Shown: positions 1 through 6,862 of the stretch, piece after piece
How the letters are laid out: the number at the start of each line of letters is the position of its first letter
How positions within the stretch are numbered: the stretch's first letter is position 1
NCBI GenBank assembly: GCA_050874365.1
Contig: JBNMKN010000074.1
Coordinates: 1-9,184 of the forward strand
Length of the DNA: 9,184 nt
Reading direction: 5' to 3'
Origin: Eshraghiella sp050874365
GTDB lineage: Bacteria; Bacillota; Clostridia; Lachnospirales; Lachnospiraceae
Program-made: the position numbers and the translations under genes
Notes under the pieces: generated by a model
The model's database searches: none
Seen by the model: only the letters and a program-made list of their open reading frames with translations
Told to the model about the DNA's origin: nothing

Positions 1-227
1 GGTCCATACAGGACAGAATAGTACGGTTTATATCGGAGCACAGCAGCTGCAGTGAGGGAGATATAGAAAAAATGATGATGGAAACTTCAATGATGTCCAG
101 CGATTTAGGTACGATTCTTGTAGGGGAAGAAGCTGTGGAAGCGGGGATTATTGATAAAACAGGCAGTATTGATAAAGCGTGGAATAAATTGAAATTCATT
201 TGTCAAAATAAAGGTGAAATGGTATAA
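1..227 (+). CDS. tepA: ClpP-fold serine protease, TepA-like, C-terminal part
   Basis: This is the last 74 codons of a gene that starts before the window; the first complete codon is at base 3 and the stop is TAA at 225-227. The fragment begins SIQDRIVRFISEHS, continues through a helix ending in METSMMSSDLGT, and then has ILVGEEAVEAGIIDKTGSID. That G-x-EAV-x-x-GxID pattern closes the ClpP/TepA/SppA protease fold, where the new subunit reads 'this site makes the residue a G(L/I)ID'. The catalytic Ser and His would lie upstream of the window, so activity cannot be judged. The TepA assignment rather than true ClpP rests on the DLGT-x-LVG style and on position: in Bacillus subtilis tepA lies just upstream of spoIIIE, and here ftsK/spoIIIE follows one gene later. 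A ClpP-like or SppA-like protease of another subgroup remains possible. Confidence 0.72.
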   Translation, partial: SIQDRIVRFISEHSSCSEGDIEKMMMETSMMSSDLGTILVGEEAVEAGIIDKTGSIDKAWNKLKFICQNKGEMV

Positions 228-228
228 T
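200..228 (+). promoter_or_regulatory. Predicted sigma-A promoter for uppP and downstream genes
   Basis: TTGTCA at 200-205 matches the -35 consensus in five of six bases. After a 17-base spacer, TATAAT at 223-228 matches the -10 consensus in all six. A TG at 220-221, one base before the -10, gives an extended -10 (TGGTATAAT). Transcription would start near 234-236, leaving a leader of about 25 bases before the TTG start of uppP. The site lies in the last codons of the preceding protease gene, and the TAA stop (225-227) is inside the -10 box. Activity is inferred from sequence only. Confidence 0.6.
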
Positions 229-245
229 TAAGAGAATGTCTTTAT

Positions 246-251
246 AGGAGG
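246..251 (+). promoter_or_regulatory. Ribosome binding site of uppP, fixing a TTG start
   Basis: AGGAGG is a full Shine-Dalgarno sequence ending 8 bases before TTG at 260-262. The only nearby ATG, at 253-255, is too close to the site and in another frame. The TTG start also places the conserved N-terminal helix of UppP at its normal distance from residue 1. Confidence 0.85.
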
Positions 252-259
252 AATGAACT

Positions 260-1135
260 TTGAATATTCTAAAGTCGATTTTATTGGGATTGGTTCAGGG
301 ACTTACGGAATTTTTACCCGTGAGCAGTTCCGGACATCTGGCTATTTTTGGTAAGATTCTTGGTACAAATCTTGATTCGGAAATCTATTTTGATGTATTG
401 CTTCATCTGGGAACATTGATTGCACTTATAATTGTATTCCATGAGGATATATGGCATATGATTCAGGAGTTTTTCCAGATGCTCCTTATTATCTTTGTCA
501 ATTTTATAGTTTTTATAAAGAGACGGCGTGGAGATACGAAGTATACATATTTCAAGGTGGTTAATTCCAACTATAAAAAACTTGTGTTGATGATTATAAT
601 TTCCACTATTCCTACAGGAATCATCGGACTTTTCGGCAGAGATTTTACTGAACTTGCTGCAAATACCCTGTGGTTTGTTGGAATATGCCTTATGATTACA
701 TCCGGACTTCTTATGCTTGCAGATAAGAAGAGCGATAATACCATGAAAATTAACAAGGCAAAATATTCCGATGCTTATTTTATCGGTGTCGCACAGGGTG
801 TTGCGACGTTACCCGGAATTTCAAGATCCGGTGCAACAATAGCAACAGGAATGATGCTTGGATTTAATAAACAGTTAGCGATTAAATATTCATTCCTTAT
901 GTCCATACCGGCTGTACTTGGAGCCGTAATAGTGGAACTTGGCGGCAATAAGAATGTAGTGTTCGGGTCTGCTAATTTACCTGGATATATCCTCGGAACA
1001 ATTGCAGCGGCAGTAAGCGGATATTTTGCTATTAAATTTATGCTCAGACTTATAAAAAATAAGAGTTATAAGGGATTTTCAATTTACTGCATAGCCGCAG
1101 GTGTAGTTGGAATTGTCCTTTCATTTATAAAATAA
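260..1135 (+). CDS. uppP: Undecaprenyl-diphosphatase (UppP/BacA)
   Basis: The protein (291 aa) is a polytopic membrane enzyme that removes one phosphate from undecaprenyl diphosphate, regenerating the lipid carrier used for peptidoglycan and other wall polymers; in many bacteria extra copies raise bacitracin resistance. Both family signatures are present. The first is QGLTEFLPVSSSGH (residues 13-26), holding the Q/E-x3-E pair (Q13, E17) and H26. The second is PGISRSG (185-191) with the catalytic-type Arg. The two halves resemble each other (LVQGLTEFLPVSSSG and GVAQGVATLPGISRSG), as expected from the inverted-repeat fold. About eight hydrophobic segments are visible, with a basic cytoplasmic stretch near 87-107. 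Length is normal. Translation starts at TTG with AGGAGG 8 bases upstream. The gene sits 32 bases after the protease gene and 19 before ftsK, and is probably the first gene of the transcript from the promoter at 200-228. Confidence 0.97.
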   Translation: MNILKSILLGLVQGLTEFLPVSSSGHLAIFGKILGTNLDSEIYFDVLLHLGTLIALIIVFHEDIWHMIQEFFQMLLIIFVNFIVFIKRRRGDTKYTYFKVVNSNYKKLVLMIIISTIPTGIIGLFGRDFTELAANTLWFVGICLMITSGLLMLADKKSDNTMKINKAKYSDAYFIGVAQGVATLPGISRSGATIATGMMLGFNKQLAIKYSFLMSIPAVLGAVIVELGGNKNVVFGSANLPGYILGTIAAAVSGYFAIKFMLRLIKNKSYKGFSIYCIAAGVVGIVLSFIK

Positions 1136-1136
1136 C

Positions 1137-1142
1137 AGGAGG
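1137..1142 (+). promoter_or_regulatory. Ribosome binding site of ftsK with long spacing
   Basis: AGGAGG starts two bases after the uppP stop codon and ends 12 bases before the ATG at 1155, longer than the usual 5 to 9. A run of six T lies between the site and the start. No in-frame ATG, GTG or TTG is closer, so ATG 1155 is still the best start, though translation efficiency may be reduced. Confidence 0.75.
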
Positions 1143-1154
1143 CTGAACTTTTTT

Positions 1155-3770
1155 ATGGCTACAGGCAGTAAAAACGGACAGACGAAAAAAAAACCGGCAG
1201 GCAGAAAAAAGCCTGCTGCAAAAAAATATAACAATAAACTTATCACTGAGGCAGTTTTATTAATATTGATGGCACTCTGCGTTATATTCTTTCTTGCCAA
1301 TTTTGGCGTAGGGGGAATTGTAGGCAAAGGCATCAGTGCGTTTTTCTTCGGACTTTTCGGAGTGTTGGCGTATGTGTTTCCGATTCTTTTGTTTGTTGCG
1401 GTGATTTTCGCAATGTCCAATAAGAATAATTCGGTTGCCAGAGTTAAACTGATTGCAGTATTCTTTGAACTGATTTTTTTATGTACTTTGATACAGCTTA
1501 TTTCGGGAAGCCACAGCGGAGAATGGAATGTCGGTGATTTTTACATAAACTCCAGTGCTGATAAGAACGGCGGCGGACTTTTTGGCGGGGCATTGTGCCT
1601 GCTTTTTGGTAAGCTGTTTGGCAATGCCGGTGCATATATTTTTACCGTTGTACTTATAATTATAGCAGCGGTCATCATTACGGAACATTCGTTTATCGGC
1701 GGTGTTAAAAAGAACGGCAGAAAAGTATACAATGCCGCAAAACGTGATATGGAAGCGTATAAAGCAGATGTTGCCGTCAGGCGTAAAGAAAAAGAACGCA
1801 GGGAAGAACTTAAAGCAAGTGAGAAGATGCCCCCTAGGAAAAAACGTTCTTCTGTCAAGGTTGACGGAATAACAACGGATACACGCATGGAAAAGGCGGA
1901 TGCAGAGACAACAGGGGAAGAGGTATATTCGTATGAACAGGCAGAGGATATAAAGCCTTTTGATGAAAATGAGTATACAAATGTTGTGGATGCAACAGAT
2001 TATGCAATGAGACATTTCCAGGATGAGCAGAGTATTCCTTTTGAACCTGCTTATGAGGACGTCAAAGAGATACTTCCTCCTGTTGAGACTGTGGAAACTG
2101 CCGCTGCCGAAACAGCAGTAGTTAATGAAGAGCCACAGAGGGCAGAAGAAGATTACATTGATATGGAACTCGTGAGGAACGAGCTTGAAAAGGAAGAACT
2201 TCTAAAGCCTGAAAAAGAAAAAGTCACAAAACCGGAGCCGGTTCACGAGAATGTGACGGAGCAGGCACAGGTGGCACCGGTAAAACCGTCACATACAGCC
2301 AAGAACAGCAGATACAAGCTTCCTCCTGTAAGTCTTTTAAAGAGAAGCAATGGAAATGTCAAGGGAAATGACGGCAAGGAAGAACTCAGGGCAACAGCAA
2401 GTAAATTACAGCAGACCCTTGCTACTTTCGGCGTTAATGTTACAATTACGGATGTAAGCCGTGGACCTGCGGTTACAAGATATGAATTACAACCTGAACA
2501 GGGCGTTAAAGTAAGTAAAATAGTCTCCCTTGCAGATGATATCAAGCTTAATCTTGCGGCGGCGGACATAAGAATCGAAGCACCGATTCCCGGTAAAGCT
2601 GCGGTGGGAATAGAAGTTCCTAATAAAGAAAATTCAGGCGTAATGCTTGGAGACCTTATTGCCAGCAGGGAATTTAAGGACGCCAAGTCAAAAATCGCTT
2701 TCGCGGCAGGTAAAGACATCGCAGGCCAGATAGTAATGACAGATATTGCAAAGATGCCTCATCTTCTTATTGCGGGAGCAACGGGTTCAGGTAAATCGGT
2801 ATGTATTAATACTATTATTATGAGTATTCTTTTTAAGGCAAGACCTGATGAAGTAAAGCTTATAATGGTTGACCCTAAGGTTGTGGAGCTTAGTGTGTAT
2901 AACGGAATACCTCACCTTCTTACACCTGTTGTAACGGATCCTAAAAAGGCTGCTGCGGCACTTAACTGGGCTGTGGCGGAAATGATGAAAAGGTACCAGT
3001 TTTTTGCGACTTACGGCGTAAGGGATATGAAGGGCTTTAATGAAAAAATATCGGGAATGGAGCCAGAGGAGGGCAAAGAGCTTCCTGAGGTTATGGCACA
3101 GATTGTCATAATCATTGATGAGCTTGCGGACCTTATGATGGTTGCTTCGGGTGATGTTGAGGATGCCATAGTAAGACTTGCACAGCTTGCAAGAGCGGCA
3201 GGTATCCACCTTATTATTGCGACCCAGAGACCAAGTGTTAATGTCATAACGGGTCTTATCAAAGCCAATGTGCCTTCAAGAATTGCCTTTTCGGTATCAT
3301 CAGGTGTTGACTCAAGAACCATCCTTGATATGGTTGGAGCAGAAAAACTTCTCGGTAAGGGTGATATGTTATTTTACCCACAGGGCTATCAGAAACCTGC
3401 CAGAGTACAGGGCGCATTCGTATCTGACGAAGAGGTATCGGCAGTTGTTGATTTTATTAAGGAAAATAACAATGAGACCGGATATAACGAAGAAATAGAG
3501 ACACATTTAAGTAATCCGGAATTTGAAGAAAGTCAGGCTTTTTCCGGTGACAGGGACCAGTATTTTGCCGATGCGGGCAGATTTATCATAGAAAAAGAAC
3601 GTGCATCGATAGGAATGCTGCAAAGAGTATTTAAAATCGGCTTTAACAGGGCTGCGAGAATTATGGACCAGCTTGGGGAAGCCGGAGTGGTAGGACCTGA
3701 AGAGGGCACCAAGCCTCGGAAAGTTCTGATGACAATGGAAGAGTTTGAAGAATATCTTAAGAATAACTAA
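1155..3770 (+). CDS. ftsK: DNA translocase FtsK/SpoIIIE
   Basis: This 871-aa protein is a septum-anchored, ATP-driven motor that pumps chromosome DNA through the closing septum at division and, in spore formers, into the forespore. After a Lys-rich cytoplasmic start come four membrane segments at about 29-50, 59-87, 96-117 and 158-176. A charged linker follows (about 185-385), basic first and then strongly acidic. The motor starts near 405 with the alpha domain (DVSRGPAVTRYEL, 433-445). The RecA-like beta domain holds Walker A GATGSGKS (541-548), Walker B VIIIDELADL (651-660) and TQRPSVNVITG (690-700). The C-terminal gamma winged helix (about 809-858) has IGFNRAARI, including N831 and R835, which match positions that read orienting DNA sequences in known gamma domains. 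Sequence alone does not separate FtsK from SpoIIIE, and 871 aa with four membrane segments suits the Firmicutes type. The neighbours encode wall synthesis and one-carbon enzymes. Confidence 0.97.
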   Translation: MATGSKNGQTKKKPAGRKKPAAKKYNNKLITEAVLLILMALCVIFFLANFGVGGIVGKGISAFFFGLFGVLAYVFPILLFVAVIFAMSNKNNSVARVKLIAVFFELIFLCTLIQLISGSHSGEWNVGDFYINSSADKNGGGLFGGALCLLFGKLFGNAGAYIFTVVLIIIAAVIITEHSFIGGVKKNGRKVYNAAKRDMEAYKADVAVRRKEKERREELKASEKMPPRKKRSSVKVDGITTDTRMEKADAETTGEEVYSYEQAEDIKPFDENEYTNVVDATDYAMRHFQDEQSIPFEPAYEDVKEILPPVETVETAAAETAVVNEEPQRAEEDYIDMELVRNELEKEELLKPEKEKVTKPEPVHENVTEQAQVAPVKPSHTAKNSRYKLPPVSLLKRSNGNVKGNDGKEELRATASKLQQTLATFGVNVTITDVSRGPAVTRYELQPEQGVKVSKIVSLADDIKLNLAAADIRIEAPIPGKAAVGIEVPNKENSGVMLGDLIASREFKDAKSKIAFAAGKDIAGQIVMTDIAKMPHLLIAGATGSGKSVCINTIIMSILFKARPDEVKLIMVDPKVVELSVYNGIPHLLTPVVTDPKKAAAALNWAVAEMMKRYQFFATYGVRDMKGFNEKISGMEPEEGKELPEVMAQIVIIIDELADLMMVASGDVEDAIVRLAQLARAAGIHLIIATQRPSVNVITGLIKANVPSRIAFSVSSGVDSRTILDMVGAEKLLGKGDMLFYPQGYQKPARVQGAFVSDEEVSAVVDFIKENNNETGYNEEIETHLSNPEFEESQAFSGDRDQYFADAGRFIIEKERASIGMLQRVFKIGFNRAARIMDQLGEAGVVGPEEGTKPRKVLMTMEEFEEYLKNN
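1185..1226 (+). repeat. Three A-tracts at the 5' end of ftsK (9, 6 and 7 A)
   Basis: Runs of A lie at 1185-1193 (nine), 1205-1210 (six) and 1220-1226 (seven), inside codons 11 to 24 of ftsK. They encode part of the Lys-rich N-terminus (KKK at 11-13). Runs of this length are known sites of polymerase slippage. Reading on after one extra A in the first tract meets TAA at the third tract, and after one lost A it also meets a stop within about 20 further codons, so slippage would give short non-functional products. Whether slippage occurs is unknown. Confidence 0.5.
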
Positions 3771-3788
3771 CATTATGGAGGAAAAGAA

Positions 3789-5465
3789 ATGTTTAAATCA
3801 GACATAGAAATAGCACAGGAAGCAAAGATGTCACATATCCGTGATATAGCAGGCAAATTTGGTATAGCAGAGGATGAACTTGAGTTCTACGGAAAGTATA
3901 AAGCAAAATTATCCGATGAGCTTGAAAAAAGAGTAGCCGGCAATAAGGACGGTAAACTTATCCTTGTAACAGCAATTAATCCGACACCTGCAGGAGAGGG
4001 CAAGACAACAATCAGTATCGGTCTTACGGAAGCCCTTAATAAGCTTGGTAAAAAGACAATGGCTGCACTTCGTGAACCATCCCTCGGACCATGCTTTGGT
4101 ATTAAAGGCGGTGCCGCAGGCGGCGGATATTCACAGGTAGTACCTATGGAAGATCTTAATCTTCATTTTACAGGTGATTTTCATGCAATAACAAGTGCCA
4201 ACAATCTTCTTGCAGCACTTCTTGACAACCACATCCAGCAGGGTAACGAACTTCAGATAGATACAAGACAGATTGTATGGAAAAGATGTCTTGATATGAA
4301 TGACAGGGTTCTCAGAAATATCGTAGTCGGACTTGGTGCAAAGGCTGACGGAGTGGTAAGGGAAGACCATTTTGTAATAACAGTTGCTTCTGAAATAATG
4401 GCAATTCTCTGTCTCGCAACAGATATGGCTGATTTAAAGAAAAGACTTTCGGAAATAATTGTTGCATATAATTATGCAGGAGAACCTGTTACAGCAGGTG
4501 ATTTACATGCCACAGGTGCAATGGCGGCACTTTTAAAAGATGCCATTAAGCCTAATATAATACAGACACTTGAGGGCAATCCTGCAATTGTACATGGCGG
4601 ACCTTTCGCCAATATTGCACATGGATGTAACTCTGTAAGAGCTACAAAAATGGCACTTAAGTTATCGGATTATGTTGTAACTGAGGCAGGCTTCGGCGCC
4701 GACCTCGGAGCAGAAAAGTTCCTTGACATCAAATGCCGTAAGACGGGATTACGTCCTGATGCGGTAGTTATAGTTGCCACTGTTAAGGCATTAAAATACA
4801 ACGGCGGTGTTAAGAAAGAAAATCTTTCGGAAGAAAATCTTGAAGCTCTTAAAGCAGGAATCGTTAATCTTGATAAGCATATTGAGAATATGCAGAACTT
4901 CGGACTTAATGTAGTTGTAACACTTAATGCTTTTGCAACAGATACAGAAGCAGAACACAATTTCATCAAAGAACATGTTGAAGGAATGGGCTGTGAATTT
5001 GCTCTTGCCAAAGTATGGGAAAAAGGCGGAGAAGGCGGAATTGAACTTGCAAATAAAGTCCTTAAAGCAATTGAAAAAGAACAGAAACCATTTACATTGA
5101 CGTATTCAGATGATATGGGACTTAAAGATAAAGTTAGAGCTATAGCAACTAAGATTTACGGAGCAAAGGATGTAAGTTTTGCACCGGCAGCTTCCAAAAT
5201 GCTTGATAAGATAGAAAAAATGGGATTTGCAGATCTCCCTGTATGTATGGCAAAGACACAGTATTCCCTTTCAGATGACCAGACTAAACTTGGACGTCCT
5301 GAAGGTTTTACCCTTAACGTAAGAGATGCTTATGTAAGTGCAGGTGCGGGATTTGTTGTTATCCTTACAGGCTCTATAATGACAATGCCTGGTCTCCCTA
5401 AGGTACCGGCAGCCGATAATATTGATTTTGACGAAGTAACAGGTAAAATAACAGGTCTATTTTAA
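3789..5465 (+). CDS. fhs: Formate-tetrahydrofolate ligase (10-formyl-THF synthetase)
   Basis: The enzyme joins formate to tetrahydrofolate using ATP, giving 10-formyl-THF in the cytoplasm. This is the entry of formate into the folate one-carbon pool and the first folate step of the methyl branch of the Wood-Ljungdahl pathway; running in reverse it can yield ATP. The length of 558 aa is normal for the monofunctional bacterial enzyme. The P-loop is PTPAGEGKTT (65-74), followed by EPSLGPCFGIKGGAAGGGY (96-114), a family hallmark. Further conserved blocks are the stretch around FTGDFHAITSANNLLAALLDN (128-147, with the DNHI that follows), GGPFANIAHGCNS (270-282), TEAGFGADLGAEKF (298-311) and the C-terminal TGSIMTMPGLPK (527-538). 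Translation starts at ATG with GGAGG 7 bases upstream, 18 bases after ftsK. It pairs functionally with folD, two genes downstream. Its presence does not prove acetogenesis, since many non-acetogens have it; no other pathway gene lies in the window. Confidence 0.98.
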   Translation: MFKSDIEIAQEAKMSHIRDIAGKFGIAEDELEFYGKYKAKLSDELEKRVAGNKDGKLILVTAINPTPAGEGKTTISIGLTEALNKLGKKTMAALREPSLGPCFGIKGGAAGGGYSQVVPMEDLNLHFTGDFHAITSANNLLAALLDNHIQQGNELQIDTRQIVWKRCLDMNDRVLRNIVVGLGAKADGVVREDHFVITVASEIMAILCLATDMADLKKRLSEIIVAYNYAGEPVTAGDLHATGAMAALLKDAIKPNIIQTLEGNPAIVHGGPFANIAHGCNSVRATKMALKLSDYVVTEAGFGADLGAEKFLDIKCRKTGLRPDAVVIVATVKALKYNGGVKKENLSEENLEALKAGIVNLDKHIENMQNFGLNVVVTLNAFATDTEAEHNFIKEHVEGMGCEFALAKVWEKGGEGGIELANKVLKAIEKEQKPFTLTYSDDMGLKDKVRAIATKIYGAKDVSFAPAASKMLDKIEKMGFADLPVCMAKTQYSLSDDQTKLGRPEGFTLNVRDAYVSAGAGFVVILTGSIMTMPGLPKVPAADNIDFDEVTGKITGLF

Positions 5466-5491
5466 TTTTCACCTTGTAAAGGAGTTAAATT

Positions 5492-6862
5492 ATGCAGAAT
5501 TTTTATGTGAGAGATATCGTAAAAGCAACAAAGGGTGAACTGCTTTGCGGTGATATGAATATTCCGATTGAAAATGTAAGTACAGATTCCAATTCGGTAA
5601 AGGAAAACTCGCTTTTTGTACCGATTATAGGAGAAAGAGTCGATGCCCATACTTTTATCGACTCTGCAATAGCCAACGGAGCTGTGGCGGTGCTGACAAG
5701 TGAACATGATGAAATGACAGGAAATGTTCCGTATATAAGAGTCAACAATACCACAATGGCTTTACAGGAAATAGGTAAATATTACGGTAAGCTTATGATT
5801 ATGCCCAAAATCGGTGTAACAGGCAGTGTTGGCAAAACAACCACAAAAGAAATGATAGCATGTGCACTTTCGGCAGGATATAAGGTATTTAAGACAAGCG
5901 GCAACAGCAACAGCCAGATTGGCGTACCACTTACATTACTGAAAATGAGCCCTGATGACCAGATTGCGGTAATAGAGATGGGAATGAGCATGCGCGGAGA
6001 GATGTCAAGACTTTCAGAACTTGTTGAACTGGATGACGCAGTTATCACCAATATAGGTGTATCTCACATAGAACAGCTTAAGACCCAGGACGGTATATGT
6101 GAAGAAAAATTCCATATCCAGGATGCAATCCATGCAAAGGACGGAATTGTATTTATTAACGGTGACGATGCAATTTTAAATAAACACAAATCCGAGCTTA
6201 GACACAGGATAATTACTTTTGGACTGGGAAATGATAATGATTATTTTGCAACCAATATAAAAGTAAAAAACGGCGGTGTTGATTTTACCGTTAATATTAA
6301 AAATAAAGGTTCTTATGATGCAAGACTTAATGTTCTCGGAGAACACAATGTAAGAAATGCACTTGTAGCCATAGCGGCAGCCGAAAGACACGGTATCGGG
6401 GTAACAGAAGCCATTAAGGCTCTGGCAGGATATGAGGGTGTCTCCATGAGACAGCAGATTACGGATGTTAAAGGAGTTACACTTATTGACGATTCCTATA
6501 ATGCAAGTCCGGATTCAATGAAAGCCGGTATTGACGTTTTGTGCGGATATGATAACAGTGGACGTAAAATAGCCGTTCTTGCGGATATGCTTGAGCTTGG
6601 AGATAAGTCAGCGGATTACCACAAAGAAGTTGGTGAGTACATGGAAGGCAAAAAAATTGATGAACTTATCCTTTTTGGAACAATGGCAGCAAGTATAGGA
6701 GACGGCTTCAACGGAAGCTATAAGTTATTTAAAACAAGAGAGGAAATCAACGAATACCTTCTTAAAAACCTGAAATCCGGAGATGCCGTATTATTTAAAG
6801 GCTCAAGAGGAATGAAACTTAACGAATGTGTTGATTTTTTAAAGGAGAATTACAATGGCTAA
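5492..6862 (+). CDS. murF: UDP-MurNAc-tripeptide--D-Ala-D-Ala ligase (MurF)
   Basis: MurF adds the D-alanyl-D-alanine dipeptide to UDP-MurNAc-tripeptide with ATP, completing the soluble peptidoglycan precursor in the cytoplasm. The three Mur ligase domains are visible. The N-terminal UDP-substrate domain has STDSNSVKENSLFVPIIGER (30-49). The central ATPase domain has the P-loop VTGSVGKTTTKE (109-120), GNSNSQIGVPLTLL (137-150), EMGM (162-165) and NIGVSHIEQL (187-196); K206 is the likely carbamylated lysine. The C-terminal domain has DDSYNASPDSM (333-343), VLADMLELG (362-370) and FKGSRGMKL (435-443). The DSYNA(S/N)P and KGSRxMxLE-like signatures identify MurF rather than MurE or MurC; the last position here is N. 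The 456-aa length is normal. AAAGGAG ends 7 bases before the ATG. The last 8 bases overlap folD, and the order murF then murE is opposite to the usual division and wall cluster. Confidence 0.96.
   Translation: MQNFYVRDIVKATKGELLCGDMNIPIENVSTDSNSVKENSLFVPIIGERVDAHTFIDSAIANGAVAVLTSEHDEMTGNVPYIRVNNTTMALQEIGKYYGKLMIMPKIGVTGSVGKTTTKEMIACALSAGYKVFKTSGNSNSQIGVPLTLLKMSPDDQIAVIEMGMSMRGEMSRLSELVELDDAVITNIGVSHIEQLKTQDGICEEKFHIQDAIHAKDGIVFINGDDAILNKHKSELRHRIITFGLGNDNDYFATNIKVKNGGVDFTVNIKNKGSYDARLNVLGEHNVRNALVAIAAAERHGIGVTEAIKALAGYEGVSMRQQITDVKGVTLIDDSYNASPDSMKAGIDVLCGYDNSGRKIAVLADMLELGDKSADYHKEVGEYMEGKKIDELILFGTMAASIGDGFNGSYKLFKTREEINEYLLKNLKSGDAVLFKGSRGMKLNECVDFLKENYNG
6841..6847 (+). promoter_or_regulatory. 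Ribosome binding site of folD inside murF
   Basis: AAAGGAG lies in the final codons of murF and ends 7 bases before the folD ATG at 6855. Ribosomes finishing murF stop at 6860-6862, just past this start, an arrangement typical of translational coupling. Confidence 0.8.

Noticed and set aside
1130..1143. Same 14 bases (AAATAACAGGAGGC) at the uppP-ftsK and folD-murE junctions (7710-7723)
   Set aside because: The match is a Lys codon, a TAA stop and a consensus ribosome site, so it is explained by shared function and does not extend into a longer repeat.
1479..2015. Long open frames on the - strand opposite the ftsK linker, and others opposite 2243-2719 and 2787-3209
   Set aside because: They are mirror frames of a well-supported gene, lack a proper ribosome site, and their predicted proteins have odd composition (runs of Cys and Phe, or Ser and Leu) with no recognisable domain.
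2230..2243. Short dyad AACCGG-AG-CCGGTT in ftsK
   Set aside because: The two-base centre is too short for a hairpin loop, and the site is inside coding sequence for a Pro-Glu stretch of the linker.
2661..2670. AGCAGGG-like octamers (also near 4237) resembling FtsK or SpoIIIE guiding sequences
   Set aside because: They differ from the known motifs by one base and occur too rarely here to show the skew that would identify them; a genome-wide count is needed.
3268..3498. Second + strand open frame inside ftsK, and a similar one at 7331-7534 inside folD
   Set aside because: Both lie wholly within strongly conserved coding sequence in another frame, and no family resemblance is visible.
3745..3773. 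TTGAAG and TAACAT 17 bases apart just before fhs, as a possible promoter
   Set aside because: Each box matches consensus in only four of six bases, and the start site would fall at or beyond the ribosome site.
3771..3788. Tetrahydrofolate riboswitch upstream of fhs or folD
   Set aside because: The gap before fhs is 18 bases and folD overlaps murF, so there is no room for such an RNA outside coding sequence, and no matching structure is visible.
5423..5449. TTGATT and TAAAAT before murF, and TTGACG at 5428 with later T-rich sequence
   Set aside because: Spacing is 15 bases for the first pair and 22 or more for the second, both outside the normal range, in coding sequence that is AT-rich throughout.
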